Part shown: positions 46,100 to 59,800 of the stretch, piece by piece | Layout: every line of letters starts with the position of its first letter | Numbering within the stretch: position 1 is the stretch's first letter | Origin: Saccoglossus kowalevskii | Lineage: Eukaryota; Hemichordata; Enteropneusta; Harrimaniidae | Length of the DNA stretch: 64,000 bases | Assembly (NCBI RefSeq): GCF_000003605.2 | Contig: NW_003140813.1 | Location: forward strand, 730,856 to 794,855 | Reading direction: 5' to 3' | The notes under the pieces: generated by a model | The model's database searches: none | What the model was told of the DNA's origin: nothing | The model's input: the letters and a program-made list of their open reading frames with translations, nothing else | Program-made: the position numbers and the translations under genes

Positions 46100-48580
46100 T
46101 ATCTTCACGGGATACAAATTCTGAAAATTATGAAATATTGTAGAGGTGAAGATTTCTCCGACTTTTGTGTAATTTTCTCTCGCAAATGATCTAAAATCAT
46201 GAAACAGAAAACAGCTGCAAAAAAGTAATGGTTTACAGTATATACTTGACGTCCTTCTGAATATAAACAAATAACTGAAATAATTAAAGTGCCACATTTA
46301 CTGTGAAGTGCACGATAGAATTTTGTGTAAACAAACTTTTTTTTATACGTATTTTACACACATATACAAATCACAAATGGTAAAAGCTTTCCACTAAAAT
46401 GCACTTCACTGTGTGATTAGCTGAATAAGAGTATAGATCCTACATCGCTGCATGCCACACGAGTGCTGTATATTATAATAGACTTCAACATGTTCTCCAC
46501 AAGAATATGCTCAAGTAATATGGTTAATTAATTAATTCTTTCGTCTTGTTAATTAATTCAACTGTTGTCTTTTGGCCATGAGATGCTTGCATGGCTCTTG
46601 CATGAACACTGGTATGATAACTAGTTTGAGAAAGTAAATCGAATTAAAAAAACTGAAATCATCAAGACCACAGGAAAATGTGAATTACAATAACAACAAT
46701 GGTGACAGCAACAATATAGATTTTACACCCTTTTTCATTTATAAATGTATATTCGCACTATATAATACATTATGATTTACCTTTTTACCATTAAATTTAA
46801 TATTGGAAATCACCCATGTTCTAACCCTATTCTAAGATCTACAATAATTTAATAATACTACAATATTCACAACAAAAAATAATTTGATAAAGTTTTTAAA
46901 AACTTTTTTTTGATTGCATTTTTATCAGAGTATTGCATAAAAATATGATATAAATATCTGCAAAATGCTCTTCTCTATAAATTAAAAAACAAAAAAACAA
47001 GCAATAATTTACAATTTGCTGTAGATAAATCTGACATTTATGAAATGAGACATGATACAAAGTATTTTTGTTGGAATAAAGTTGAAACTGTACAGTTAAC
47101 AAAACTTAGAAGTTAATATTATATCAAGTTTTAATGGTGAAATCAACGATTCAATTTGTGTAGGTGAATAATTACTGGCTATTGTTACTTTAATAAATGA
47201 AGCCGAACCTGTTTAAGAATAAAAGAAAGTTCAAGAAACCAATAAATGAAACCCATCCACCTGTAGATCTGCATAATAATGAAATATCTCTTTACAACAG
47301 GAAGTTGGATGAGATGAAATGCATGGGAGAACCACCATTATATTAAAGTATATATTCATCATTTGGCATGTGTTCCAATGTACTTTTTAAACATTGTATA
47401 TGTCAAATGGAACGAACAGTGGTGTGGTGTGGTTCGATGCGGTGTGGCACAGCACGACACAGCAACTGTGGCACTGGTTATCTCTACATTATTTTGTTTA
47501 ATTCTATTATACTTTTGATGTGCAATCACTTACATATGAGATACCATCACCATAGTAACAACTTCTATAAGCAAAGCTTACAGGCAAGTTTCATCCAGAA
47601 AATAGCATTATTAAAAATCTTTTGTAAGGAAGTGCAACACAAAAATTTTTGTTTGTCAGTTAAAAATTTGTAAAACTCAACTGAATGCCTTACCAGTTTC
47701 ATTTTAAGTTGTTTTAAGTGTTGCACACCCTCTATTGGCAAAGAAATAAATTCGTTTGTTTTTATATATAGGAAGACTAAATACTTTATCTCAGAACAAA
47801 AATAGAATGTTTTTTGAGCACCACAACCTTGCACACTGGGTTGCATAATCAGGTTTGAGCAGGAAGACATTATCTGTAGTCATAGCAACTGTGTCAAGCT
47901 CTTAGACATTATCACTGAACACCACTACAACTGTGGTTCATGGGAGAAAAAGTCAGTTACTAATCTTATCCAGGTTGAAATTGCAAATACTAAAATTCAA
48001 GCAAGCAAGGCAATCACTCCAAAATTTATTAAATGTGTTTTGAATAAATATTTAAAAAAAAAATATGGGAACAATATTTGGCAGGTATTCCCACATAAGT
48101 AAAGGATGGAAAGGTTTCTTTTTTCAAATCTGACAAATTTTACAGCAATAAAGAAAATATTTATATTTTAAAAATGTGACTGACATGATTAGTGAAAAGG
48201 ATATTGAACATTGTGGAGAAGTTAAAATAATGTCAAACAGACTACCCCGATACTGTTATTCACAGCAAGATACAGTACAGAGTAATCAACTGACAATGTA
48301 AAATGTCAAAAGAGCACAGTAACAAGGGATTGACAAACGTTGATTTCTGATTTGTTTAGTACGATTTTGAATAATTATGAATATCAAAGAAACTAAAACT
48401 TACCGATCACATATATCTATTTCAAAGTCAATGTAACAGAATAAATAATCTGTTTTAATTATACATATTGTATACCAGCATTCATTGTACTCGTTAATTA
48501 AGCATAATGGAAGAGATTGAAAGCAAAGGTGACATTAAAAATAATAAACTTTGAGTTGCAGTTAAGATCTTGGTAAAATG

Positions 48581-48596
48581 ACGCCCTCTAGTGGCA
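48581..48596 (-). promoter_or_regulatory. CTCF-like motif
   Basis: The minus strand reads TGCCACTAGAGGGCGT, which fits the conserved core of bilaterian CTCF sites (CCASYAGRKGGC). A weaker plus-strand match GTCACTAGAGGGCTA lies 370 bp away at 48956-48970, giving an opposed pair. Another minus-strand match is at 3686-3700. Motif only; occupancy is unknown. Confidence 0.3.
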
Positions 48597-49125
48597 AACT
48601 GGTTATGTGATGTAATTATGTTTAAGGGATGGTGTGTTAGTAGTCTTTATTATTTTCATCTGTAGCTGTTTGGTAAATAAGAAAAAATATCTGCAATATG
48701 CTAAATAATGAACAAGTACACAGGGAAACAGTGTTGTCTTTTTAAAAAAAATTGCTTTAACCCATAGAGAATTTTCCGGAAGTCAAAGAGTTTCGCATGC
48801 ACGTATATACTGGATATGGGGTTAATTAATTTTTGTAACATGCTGACTGACATGTTTTTATTTGTCGGCATAACAGGTGTCTTTCTTTACTCCAATCGTG
48901 CTATATACAGGAAAAGTGGTCTCTTTCCGTCATTTTAACATCACAAAGTCACTTTGTCACTAGAGGGCTAGACTTGAACAATTTTATATCAATCGTGATG
49001 TATCAGCTTGGAAACAATAAGAAAATATGCAAATCTTTCCATAAACAATTTTCACAAGCGATTGTCAATCCCGTGCAGGAGCCCATTTGAAGACCTCGTC
49101 AACACTTGCTTCAGATTCAAATCAA

Positions 49126-49771
49126 TACTGTAAAACATGTTGAAATAGCCACATGCTATTTTAGCCAATTTGAGTCATGAATTAATACTAGTAAAATGAC
49201 TAAATTTCACTGGGTTTAAATTTCACTGATTTATCATTTCCGGCATATTCAGTGGGTTTTAAATTCACGGTTTCGTCATTTAGATAATGTGTTCTATGCT
49301 AAATTTCACATATTCACTGTGTTTTAATTTAGCGCATTTTTCTAGTCAGCAAAATAAGCCAAATTAAAACCCAGTGAATAATTAACCCCTTTACAGTAGA
49401 AGTGACAACTATGTCATTGTGAGAATATACCTTACTGCTGCACATTCTGAAGTCAGTGTTGTGTCAATAAACGTATAGGTTAATTCCTGATACTGTAAAA
49501 TACTTTATTCTCGCTGAAATTAATTATTCGCTGAAAAGACTTTTTGGGTGTTTTGTGTGGAATTTATTTTCACTGATTTTTGACGAGTTGAATGTAAAAT
49601 ATAGGAAAAAATGTATATTTGCTGGATTTTAATTTCACTGAATCATTTCTTCAACGAAAATAGCGAAAATTAATTCCAAGCAAAAATAAAATATTTTACA
49701 GTCCTTAAATTAGAGACATCTTGAATTAGCTAAAATAACATGCTAGCCTAAAAAAGCCATGTTTCACAGTA
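49126..49771. mobile_element. Larger TA-type element (family C) containing a nested family A copy
   Basis: The left end TACTGTAAAACATG, followed by AAATAGCCACATGCTATTTT, is inverted at the right end (GCTAAAATAACATGCTAGCC to GTTTCACAGTA). Between them lie a run of TTTCACTG/CAGTGAA motifs, an internal TTTACAGTA near 49391, and a complete family A MITE at 49491-49702. It may be two adjacent elements rather than one. Confidence 0.5.
49491..49702 (-). mobile_element. MITE family A, copy 3
   Basis: About 212 bp from TACTGTAAAATACTTTATTC to AAAATATTTTACAGT, in reverse orientation relative to the copy at 23843. It is nested in family C sequence. Confidence 0.85.
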
Positions 49772-50323
49772 CTTTACACTAATGTATCTAATTGTTTATA
49801 TCACGTCACTTTCATCACATAATCCACCCATACTATATACCTTATATCATGTCATGTGACCAACTACAACCAATCAGCAAGCATCTTATCCATCTTCTCA
49901 TTACTGGTACGTTACCCGAAGAATTACATGTACCAAATTTACTCCAAGTGCTTATGGTCAAAATAGGTAATATTCTGATCAAACATACAGCACCGTAAAT
50001 GCAATTTTTGATTGATGTACCCTTGTACTGAAGATGTGCTTTTAATAGAACAAATACAGTATATCTCAAAATTTCAGGTCAATTTGGTAGCAGATGAAAT
50101 TAGACGTTGATAAACAGTTTTGAATAACATGAACAAAATGATAAGTTAAAAGGTGTCGTGACTGAATGTGATATATAATGAGATATATGTAAATTAAGGT
50201 AAAAAGTGTATCAAAACACCAATGTACTCACAATACATTTTATTAAAATTTACTGACAACCTTAATGTTTAACCTTTTCACCACCAGACTTTATCACTGT
50301 AATTTGTTTGCACTTGTTTGTTA

Positions 50324-50518
50324 TACTGTAGAATACTTTATTTTCGCTATTTTCGCTGAAGGGATGATTCCGTGAAAATAAAATCCAGCGAATATACTAT
50401 TTTCCCTATATTTCCTATTAAACTCATTAAAAATCAGTGAAAATAAATTCCATACAAAGCGCCCAAAAAGCTTTTTCAGCGAAAATTAATTCCAGCGAAA
50501 ATAAAGTATTCCACAGTA
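50324..50518 (+). mobile_element. MITE family A, copy 4, downstream of EXTL3
   Basis: 195 bp from TACTGTAGAATACTTTATTT to CCACAGTA. It lies 355 bp past the EXTL3 stop codon. Its minus-strand AATAAA at 50337-50342 is the first canonical poly(A) hexamer on that strand after the stop; I checked every line between 50343 and 50872 and found no other. Confidence 0.88.
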
Positions 50519-50872
50519 TTCTGGAAATAAAACCTAATTCTGGACCCAACAGACAAAATGTTCGTCAATTTTTAGTCAAACTATTTTTGTCACAATCTTC
50601 TGAAGGAAATTGCAGACTATAAACGAGACTGGTGGAAAAGAGGCAACTGGTGATGAAAAGGTGAAATTGTTATATGTGTTCTATTAAAAGCAAGACAAGA
50701 TTACATAAAAGAAACAATTGCACTTACTGCATATGACTTAGTTTGTCAATTAATTTCGCAACAGACAAATTTTTGCTAATTTCGTGAGACAATAGTAATC
50801 ACACTATGGTCATAAAGATATTTAAAGTGTAGTTTGATAAAGAAAGTTTTGGATAAATAAAATTTATAGGTT

Positions 50873-53800
50873 TCAAATAAATTTGAAACATTTTTGCTTA
50901 TCGTGAGGAAGTCTGGTTTTGAAAAGGACAGAGTCCACTCGAAATTGGGTATAGAGTAACGGCATATAACCGAAGACTTTGGTGAAGAAATTCATACATT
51001 GATGGCGTTCCTGAAAGTGTGAATCATCAGAAGAAAGCGCTTGTGGACATCCTGGGCATCGAAATGTCCATCTTGAGGTAACCTAGAAAACATGGATAAA
51101 ATATGAGTTACATTATTGTCAACGATACACATACATCAATATAGTGATAACAAAGCCAATTCTTTCACAAATTGTACCCACTACTTTTTAAAAATATTTT
51201 CTTGAGCTGTAACTGGTCCTTCAACCGAATGGTGTCATGTAACAGGCTATTTGGTTGGTTCTCCAGCCGAATGGTGTCATGTAACAGGCTGTTTGATTGG
51301 GACTCCAACAAAATGGCGTCATGTAACAGGCTATTTGGTTGGTTCTCCAGCCAAATGGTGTCAAGTAAAGGCTGTTTGATTGGGACTCCAACAAAATGGC
51401 GTCATGTAACAGGCTATTTGGTTGGTTCTCCAGCGAAATGGCATCAAGTAACAGGCTGTTTGATTGGGACTCCAACAAAATGGTGTCATGTAACAGGCTA
51501 TTTGGTTGGTTCTCCAGCCAAATGGCATCAAGTAACAGGCTGTTTGATTGGGACTCCAACAAAATGGTGTCATGTAACAAGCAATTTAATTGGGCCTCCA
51601 ACATAACATTATTTTTTTCCTGATTTACCCATTCAGAAAAAATAAAATAAATAAATATGTTACAGTATCAGAATTAGACACCTGGAATGTGACAGCAATT
51701 CATGTACTTGAATATTATTTCTTCTGCCATTACATTCCTATGTTGTATAAACCAAACACAGTGCATTTTGTCTTAGAAGCCATATTTCATGCGTGTGACT
51801 ACACGACAGGGCGATTTAATGTGCTCGATGGTATCCCAGCGACAATCAGGCTCAGTTGACCAGGCACCTGCATGTCTCTCTTTTGCAATACAATTTGTAT
51901 TCAACCATAATCCAAAATGATATCATTAATCCCACAGCAATCATTATGACTTGCAAGATGATATTGGAAGACAAGTCACAACAGCAAAGACACTACGTTG
52001 AATCCTTTATTGCCTTGATAGCATTTCTAACAAGTCATTTGTCACTGTTGTGTACTTTTTCAAAGTGATCTCTTACAAGCTAAACACGCACCAGACATCC
52101 CAAGGAATGAAAAAATGCAATTTCAAACAATTGAATAAAAGCCCTAGATAAATTTGTCAATTAAAGTTAGTATACTGGTAGATTACATCAGTAGTGTTAC
52201 AATTCTTGCTTGCAGTATGATGGCTGATACGAGAAATGCATGTCTTTATTATTTATCACGACTGACACATATATAACATTGTCGCTAACCATACTGTGAT
52301 TTTTTTTTGCTGCTAGTGGGATAGCTTACAGTATAATCGTGCAAAAGGCCATGGTGAACAACAGTGTCATATGAAGGACATGATATTAAAATGAACTATG
52401 TGTGTATGTGTGACATACTAGTAATGTATGGAATTGGTCAAGGCATGTCAGAGATATGACCCAGGAACTGCACTAGTGAAACTAAAATGGCCACCAGTCG
52501 GCCATTTTGAATTTGATCTGCTAAAAAATGATGTGCATCAATACCTGATATGTTCAATATAAAAATATATCCATGCATGACTGACATCTGGATCCAGAAT
52601 GGCGGATATCATTTATTAATTTTTATTATTTTTATTTTTATAAATTTTTAGCACTAAAATTTAGCGATCTTGAATTAGAACACAAAACAAATGCATATGC
52701 ATATGTGTGACGTGATGAATGTCTGAGATACAGGTGTGAACAGATGCACTGAGGTGAAACTAAGTCTCTGTTTTCTGAACTTGACGAATAATGTGAGAAA
52801 GTACAAAATTCACAGCTAACATTCAACTTACCTTGATTGGAGGTTGTCTTGTAATGTGAGAAACTAAGAAATTCATCGCTAAATCTTCACAATTAATGTA
52901 TTCATCCACCATATCACGGATTTCCTGTGGCATCCAATATGTGTACAGATAGGCATAGTACTGGAGGAAAGACGTTTCAAACACTCATTTAGTATACATC
53001 ACTAATGTATTTAGGTAGAATTTACTTCACATAGAATGAATTTAGCAAAATGACATCACCAAGAATCACATTTTTTTTAGTTATTTCGGGGAACGATTAG
53101 AAATTGGCATATTTATAACTGTCACATTTAAATAATTTTGCAATGCCTTTGATTGAATGAAAATGAGTATTGAGAAAAAGTAAAAAACAGTTGAAAACAA
53201 ATTGAATGAGAAAAAAAAGTAAAAAAAAGTAAAGTATCGATATTGAGTGACAGTGAAAGTAAAAAGTAAATAGTACAAAATAGACAGTCAATTTTGCCAG
53301 CTGCTGCCCTCTGCAGACAACACTGCTCTGTAAAACATGCTGATCTTATTATTCTAGTTGTCCACACGGTTGTAAGGCTACTGAATTAGTATGTGTGGTC
53401 TGTGTGCATTAGGCTACTATAAATGTGATCAGTTTCTCGCCATGATTCAATAATTACCTTATGAAAGAAAGCAGCACCAGTGAGGACCATAGAAAGTTCA
53501 CACGAATAGTTCGAGTTATATAACCATCCATTGTTGATGTTTGTATCCCAGGCATGGAAACGACCTGGAAACCCTACAATACGGTCACGAGCTTCTCGCC
53601 AAACCCTGTAACAAAACATATAGAAATCAACTATTAGATACATATCTAAACTGAAAAAAACTCATTTATAATGACCTCTTAAGGTTATGATAAACATGCC
53701 TAAACTTATGAATTTGTGCAAGTTCTCCATTTATTCTCAATTTAGTTTTTTACTGTCAATTTATTCTCAGGTTCTTTTCCCAGAAGTTTTTCAATGCACC

Positions 53801-56800
53801 ATATTTGCTCCTTCATTGGCATATGTGGTTACGTAAATATCAGAGATGTGTATATGGTTAAAATAAGTCAGATCTGAATATTTCAGCATATAATAAATGT
53901 AAATGTTTGGTGTATGTGAGCTTTTCTTGGAGATATATTTCTAAGAGTGAAAGTACGATATTTGCCCTTTATTTTGACTGTAAATCATCCTGTATACAAC
54001 CAAAGGAGCTGTTCAAGTAATAATCAACTGATGAGGTGAAAGGCCAAAGGTCAAATAACATTCACAAACCTATGGAGTAGCCAGTCAGAAACAATCGCAT
54101 TGTAAATATGCACTGTGTAACCTAAAGAGTACCAGGAGAGTAGCCAATCAGAAGCAATCTTATAAACAACTTTCAACTCACACAGTAAAAATGTAAGGTG
54201 TTTCCTGATTGGCTTGATGTGAAGCTGAGGATTTGCCATTCAACTTTACAGTTTACTAAACTATGTAAATACCAGTAAACACAAACTGTACATGTAACTC
54301 ATTAATTCTTTGAATGCCATAACTGTTCCTGCTAAAACAGTACGTTTTCTATAATATTTTGCTTAAGTTTGAACCAGATAGATGTAATTTCCTACTGACT
54401 TTGGTGTCGATGGATTAAACTACTGGCGTCATCATTTCACCAACGGTGATTCAATACAAATACTGCTACCATACATTTTATTCAGCTGAATGTGAGATTT
54501 CTGAACAGTGGAACAATTACAAAAGGTGAAAATTTGAAAAAAGTTTCTTAAACAGTGTTGAAGGACTGTGGTTTAGTTGTACATACATTGAATGGAAAAT
54601 ACCTGTTTCAGATCAATCAATACCCGAGCACATTACGAATATGTCTACATTTTTTCCTCTATATCAAATGATCCATGAATTTTATAACAATATTTAATTC
54701 AGGACGGCTCTTTACTGGGTACTTTGTTTTCCACGGTCTGTCGAACATCATAGATCATTTAGATAAGCAGTCACGCTTAACGATAAACCAGACAGCTTTC
54801 CTTGCATGAGCTTTGTTTGACAAAAACATTTTTCCCCTAAAATATTTGTTTTCTGGGTGTGTTTAAGATTTTGGGCACAGAATTGTAATTGATGATGTTA
54901 AAATTGTTGACAGACATGTCCATGCTTTTAAGTGCAGAACATTAAGAATTTGGAAATACTTTTTTAGAATTTTATAAGATAATACATTTTGTGTATATTA
55001 TTCTTCAAGTCAAAACGACATCATCAGACAAACTTTTGGATTTCATTGCTGAAAATTACAGATAAAATTAATTTCTGGCATTGACCACAGATATAAGCAA
55101 ATATTTTTCAGAACATTATCATGTGACAAACAAATGCACATCAAAGTAATAACTCCCTCATCTGCACAAAGAGAATCCTGGGATGACTGAAGCACATACA
55201 CACATTAAAACGACAGTGACACCCAAACAGATTTTAGTATAGAGACTAAAATAGAATTGAAACTAAATTGGAATATGAAAAAAAAAACATTGCGGGGTGG
55301 GGGTCAATGATTGTATTAACTGAAAAGATCACGTACAGGGGGGGGGGGATAGGTGTCTTTTTGTTTGTAGAGTTTTCTGTATTGTTTTGTACGAGTAATT
55401 TATATAGATTTTGAGATATCACGTTATAGGGATAAGATAATGAATTAAAAATATGCGGTCACTGTACAAATAAAATTCAGTGAAATGACATGTTTCGTCT
55501 GTTTTGGGGGCATGTTACCATTGTTTCTCATCGCAAGGATATATATCATTATCTCAAAATTTTGTTCAGTGACATATGGTGAAAAAATGATATGTGGTGT
55601 TACAAAAATTAAAATATTTTTAGTGGGTTTTTATCGAGGAAATCTGTGTTTATCGAGGTCTAGGAAAACCACTGTTAAAATGACATTTAATGAATATTAT
55701 TTTACCGTTTATCCCAAAAAACAGATTGACAGTGAACTAAAAGAACTTCACATACCATACTTTTGACTACTGTTAAATCTCTATTAGAAGCTGCATTCCT
55801 AATAGAAGTCACACCCATTCTTTTTGAACAATTGAGAACCAAAAATTCATCATTTCTCATACACTGTATGTACAGATGCTCTAATGGAAACTGCATCACC
55901 ATTTTAATACAAGTCGCAGTTAAAATACAGATTTTACAGTAATTCTAAAACGATTAATTGAAACAAAATATGTGCTACATGTAAAAAAACTCGTGAGTAG
56001 CATCTTCAAACAGCGCACAAAACCTCATTGAAGCACAGAATTATTTTAGAAACTGTCATGTCATCACCTGTATCGACCAACAGCTGGACGTTATTAACAA
56101 CAACGGATCAGTGGTAGACAGTGGCGTGTAATGCGAGAATGAATGATTGTTTTTAATCATAGATTGATTGTATAATGACCGGATCTTATCTGATTGTATC
56201 ATGTATCGAACATCATGGAGTTCAACACCTCAACTTTGAATGGAAGTACTGTTCTTTAGGATTATTGAGTTACCTTCACCCGAGATGATTGATAAGATTG
56301 TTATCACGTTGTCCAACTGACAACACTCATGTCGTCTATCACTATCATGTTTCGTGACATATGTATATGCATGTCACATTTTATCATATAAAACTGATAA
56401 AGATACAAGTAGCTCTGAAGAAGAATAAAACTGAGGTGCTTCCATAACCTTTTCACCACCAGTTTCCTCTTTTCATCACAAAATAGTCCTGTTTATAGTC
56501 TGCACTTTCCTTTAGAAAATTGGGACAACAAGCCATGCATGGCACAGTCCCCGTTAGTTATCAAATTTAAGATATAAAGTTTTGTTTATAGTAATATAGC
56601 TGGAATATAAACATGTCAGGAATATGATGATTGTTTAACATTTAAATGATTGACATTTGTATCTGATCGTCAAATGAGTATTGAGAGATATTGCTCTAGA
56701 ACAGCATTAATTAAAACAAAATCAGCCATTATGAATATATGTATAATGAATATATGAAATTTGAACATAGTCAGTTAAAGCATGTCAGAGATATGGCTTT

Positions 56801-59800
56801 AGAAGCCCATTCATTAAAACAAAGTGACCACTAGTCAGCCATTCAGAATCCGATCTAAAAAATAAAACAATTTTTTTAGCACAAAAATAGCCACCATTAG
56901 GCCACTTTAAAAAGGATCGTCAAACCAATATATCCGTATATCTGTGACATGATGTATAATGAATATTAAAAATTTGAACATAATCAGTCAAAACAAGTCA
57001 GACATATGGGTCTGGAAACCCATTCATTAAAACAAAATGGCCACCGGACAGCCATTTTGAGTCTGATCTGAAAAATAAAATTATTTGCATCCAGGTCCCA
57101 TAATGTCTAATGTATATATCAAGTTTGAATAAAATCCATCTGTAAACAGCCGAGAAATGCTTGATTTTATGATTTTTTAGCCCAAAAATGGCCGTCATTC
57201 GGCCATCTTGAATCAGATCGTGCAACAAAATGAAGTGCATCAAGGTCCTATAATGTCTAATGTATATACCAAGTTTGAACAAAATCTATCTGTAAACAGC
57301 CGAGAAATGCTTGATTTTGATGATTTTTAGCACAAAAATGGCCGCCATTCGGCCATCTTGAATCAGATCGTGAAACAAATTGACGTGCATATGTATGATA
57401 TCATGTATGATGTATGTGTAAAGTTTGATTGTGATTGGTCCAGGCATTTCTAAGATACAGGTCCGGACGCACGCACGCACACACGGAGGTCAAAACATAA
57501 GTCCCCGTTTTTGTCCGAATGGGGACTAAAAATAGCCAATTTTTTGGAGAAAAATTGAAAATAGGCTCAAATTTTGTGTGTTGGCTCCAAAATTTGGGTT
57601 CATTTCCAGAAATATTGAAGAATAAAAAAAAAAGTGCTGAAAAAAATGGGCGAGAAAGTCTAGTGGTGAAAAAGGTAAAAGGAAAAAATAGTATTAGCAA
57701 AGACAGCTAAAGGTGCATTTGTTATCATAGTACAATTAGCTCATTAGCTAATTACCAGCTTGTTTAGCCACTAGGTAAACAGGAAAGAATCATATTGGCA
57801 AAAGTACCATTACAGCTAATCCTACATTGTTTTATTCCTGCAGTGGAATAGTTACTAACACAAAACCTGTTATTACTAGATTATCAGCCAAATACGTCAA
57901 ATGATAATAATATTTAAATTTAATATTAAAATTTATGACAGTAATCTGGTAACTGGCAGGAGGAGTATAAGACAGAAAAATCATATTTAATGTTTTTTCA
58001 TTTATATACGAGAGCTCAGTCCTTCCATAAGTAGTGGGGGTTGAATTATGTGAACCCTTCCTCAAATATAATGGTTTGTTATTTAAAATCTCAAAGCTTA
58101 TTGACGATATAAAAATTCAAGTAGAGTGAAAGAAACAACAATGTGACTTTTTTTGTACATAGACAAGAGGTCTATGTAAAAAAACGTGGGTCTTTGGTTT
58201 GTATATTTATACTTACTTCAGTGGCAATGAAATGATTTCGAAGTTTTGCCCTGATCGGATTTGATTTGGTGTTTCTAATAACAAGATAATAATCAACCAC
58301 ACTAATTTGTTGTTTGATTCAAAAGATTTTTCTGTGAACATTTCCCATAATGCAGTGTGTGATTGAAAATGTCCATGTTCATATTTGAGATTCCTAGATG
58401 AGACACCTGTCATGGTATCCGGCACCCATCACAATTTTCAAATTCACAAAAGTGGATTACAGCAGTCACTGAAAAGAATAAACATTGGCAAAAACAACAT
58501 TTATTTAAATATTTAAAAAGAAAATCTTTTTAACTATACACTTCATATTTACATTGCCCATAGTTGCCAGGCAACCCAGTTCATGTTGTAAAGTAAAGTT
58601 GCTATAGGAATTGATGAGATGTTGTTTCCCATTGTTTGATTAGTCATTTCTATAATCACTGGTGAATATTCCAATGAATATAACAATATTACAGATAAAC
58701 TGATAGGAAATAATGGTTTTCACATTTTGCACATTTCATTGCCTTTTTTTATAATATCTTTATTAATTTTGAATCAAATTGACATAAATACCTATTTGCA
58801 TCAGAACTGTGAATGATGACAAAAGTAAACTTTGAAAACTTTCAAAAAAGTTAAAGCAATTCACAGTCCTAAAACATATCTTTATTCTTTTTGAGTGCAC
58901 TTTGAATACCATGTCCCCCCCCCCCCCCCCGAAAAAAAATGGTAAAACATTTTCCACAATTTATGCTAATTTCCTTGTTAATTTTGGATCAAATGGACAT
59001 AATTTCCCATTTGCTTCAGGTCTTGACCAAATTTTAGGAAATAACATGAACAAAATTAGGGGGGTTGAAAAAATAAACATGCATGTATCTGTTCATAGCA
59101 AGATAAATTAATATTATTTGAAATAAAAATGTCATTTTATAGGTCTTATTAGAATCTTGAGACAACATATACCCCAGTTGGTCAGTAAGTAAAAAAATGA
59201 TGTCTGCATTCATTTATCTATAGGGACAGGCAGCTTCTACATTCAACTGTCCCTGCTAAAATTCGTCTGTTTGGCTGGCTTTGGCAGGCATTAATTTGGA
59301 CCTTTGGTTTAGAATGTGATTGACAACAATAAAAGCATTACATTGTCAATGTTGAGCTCAAGACAAATTAACAAAGCAACCAAACACCTGAGACAACAAC
59401 TATAAACAAGTCAAGTGTTAGACAAACAAATAAAACACCTGTATGTTGACAGTGTAACCAAACATCAACATAGAACCTACCATAAATAGACCATAGACCA
59501 CTGCGAGATCACACGATATGCGTGAAGTCGAACGTAAAAACAGGACAACCAAAGGTCATAGTGGTGACAAACATCGCATGAGATTTGACAAATGCCAAAG
59601 TATTTTGGGAATATTTCCATGCTTAATAATGTGCTGTACACATTTGATGATGGTCAATTTTGATGAAGTAAGGGTATTGAAACGCATTATTCCCCAGTCA
59701 AAGATCGGCCTTTCGATGTTTAACATCAAATCGTTTGATTTTTGTGGCAAACGTTTGATGTGCATCTTTCACACAACTCGCAAGATCTCGCAGTTGAATG

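Larger units (their letters stand above)
41116..49125. other. Intergenic between BTB-ZF and EXTL3, no gene recognised
   Basis: The part next to 41115 should hold the BTB-ZF promoter and 5' UTR exon, which I could not place. At 42000-42095 the phrase CTCGGCCAGTGACCG recurs, and at about 42098-42306 a roughly 140-bp unit is tandemly duplicated up to the gap at 42307-42949. A (GAAGT)n run is near 43933. MITE copies are listed separately. A 130-codon minus-strand frame at 44157-44549 shows no recognisable domain. CTCF-like sequences lie at 48581-48596 and 48956-48970. Confidence 0.5.

Noticed and set aside
51172-51623. Open frames of 70-144 codons on both strands
   Set aside because: They are produced by the 42-bp tandem array, whose unit length is a multiple of three; the peptides are simple repeats.
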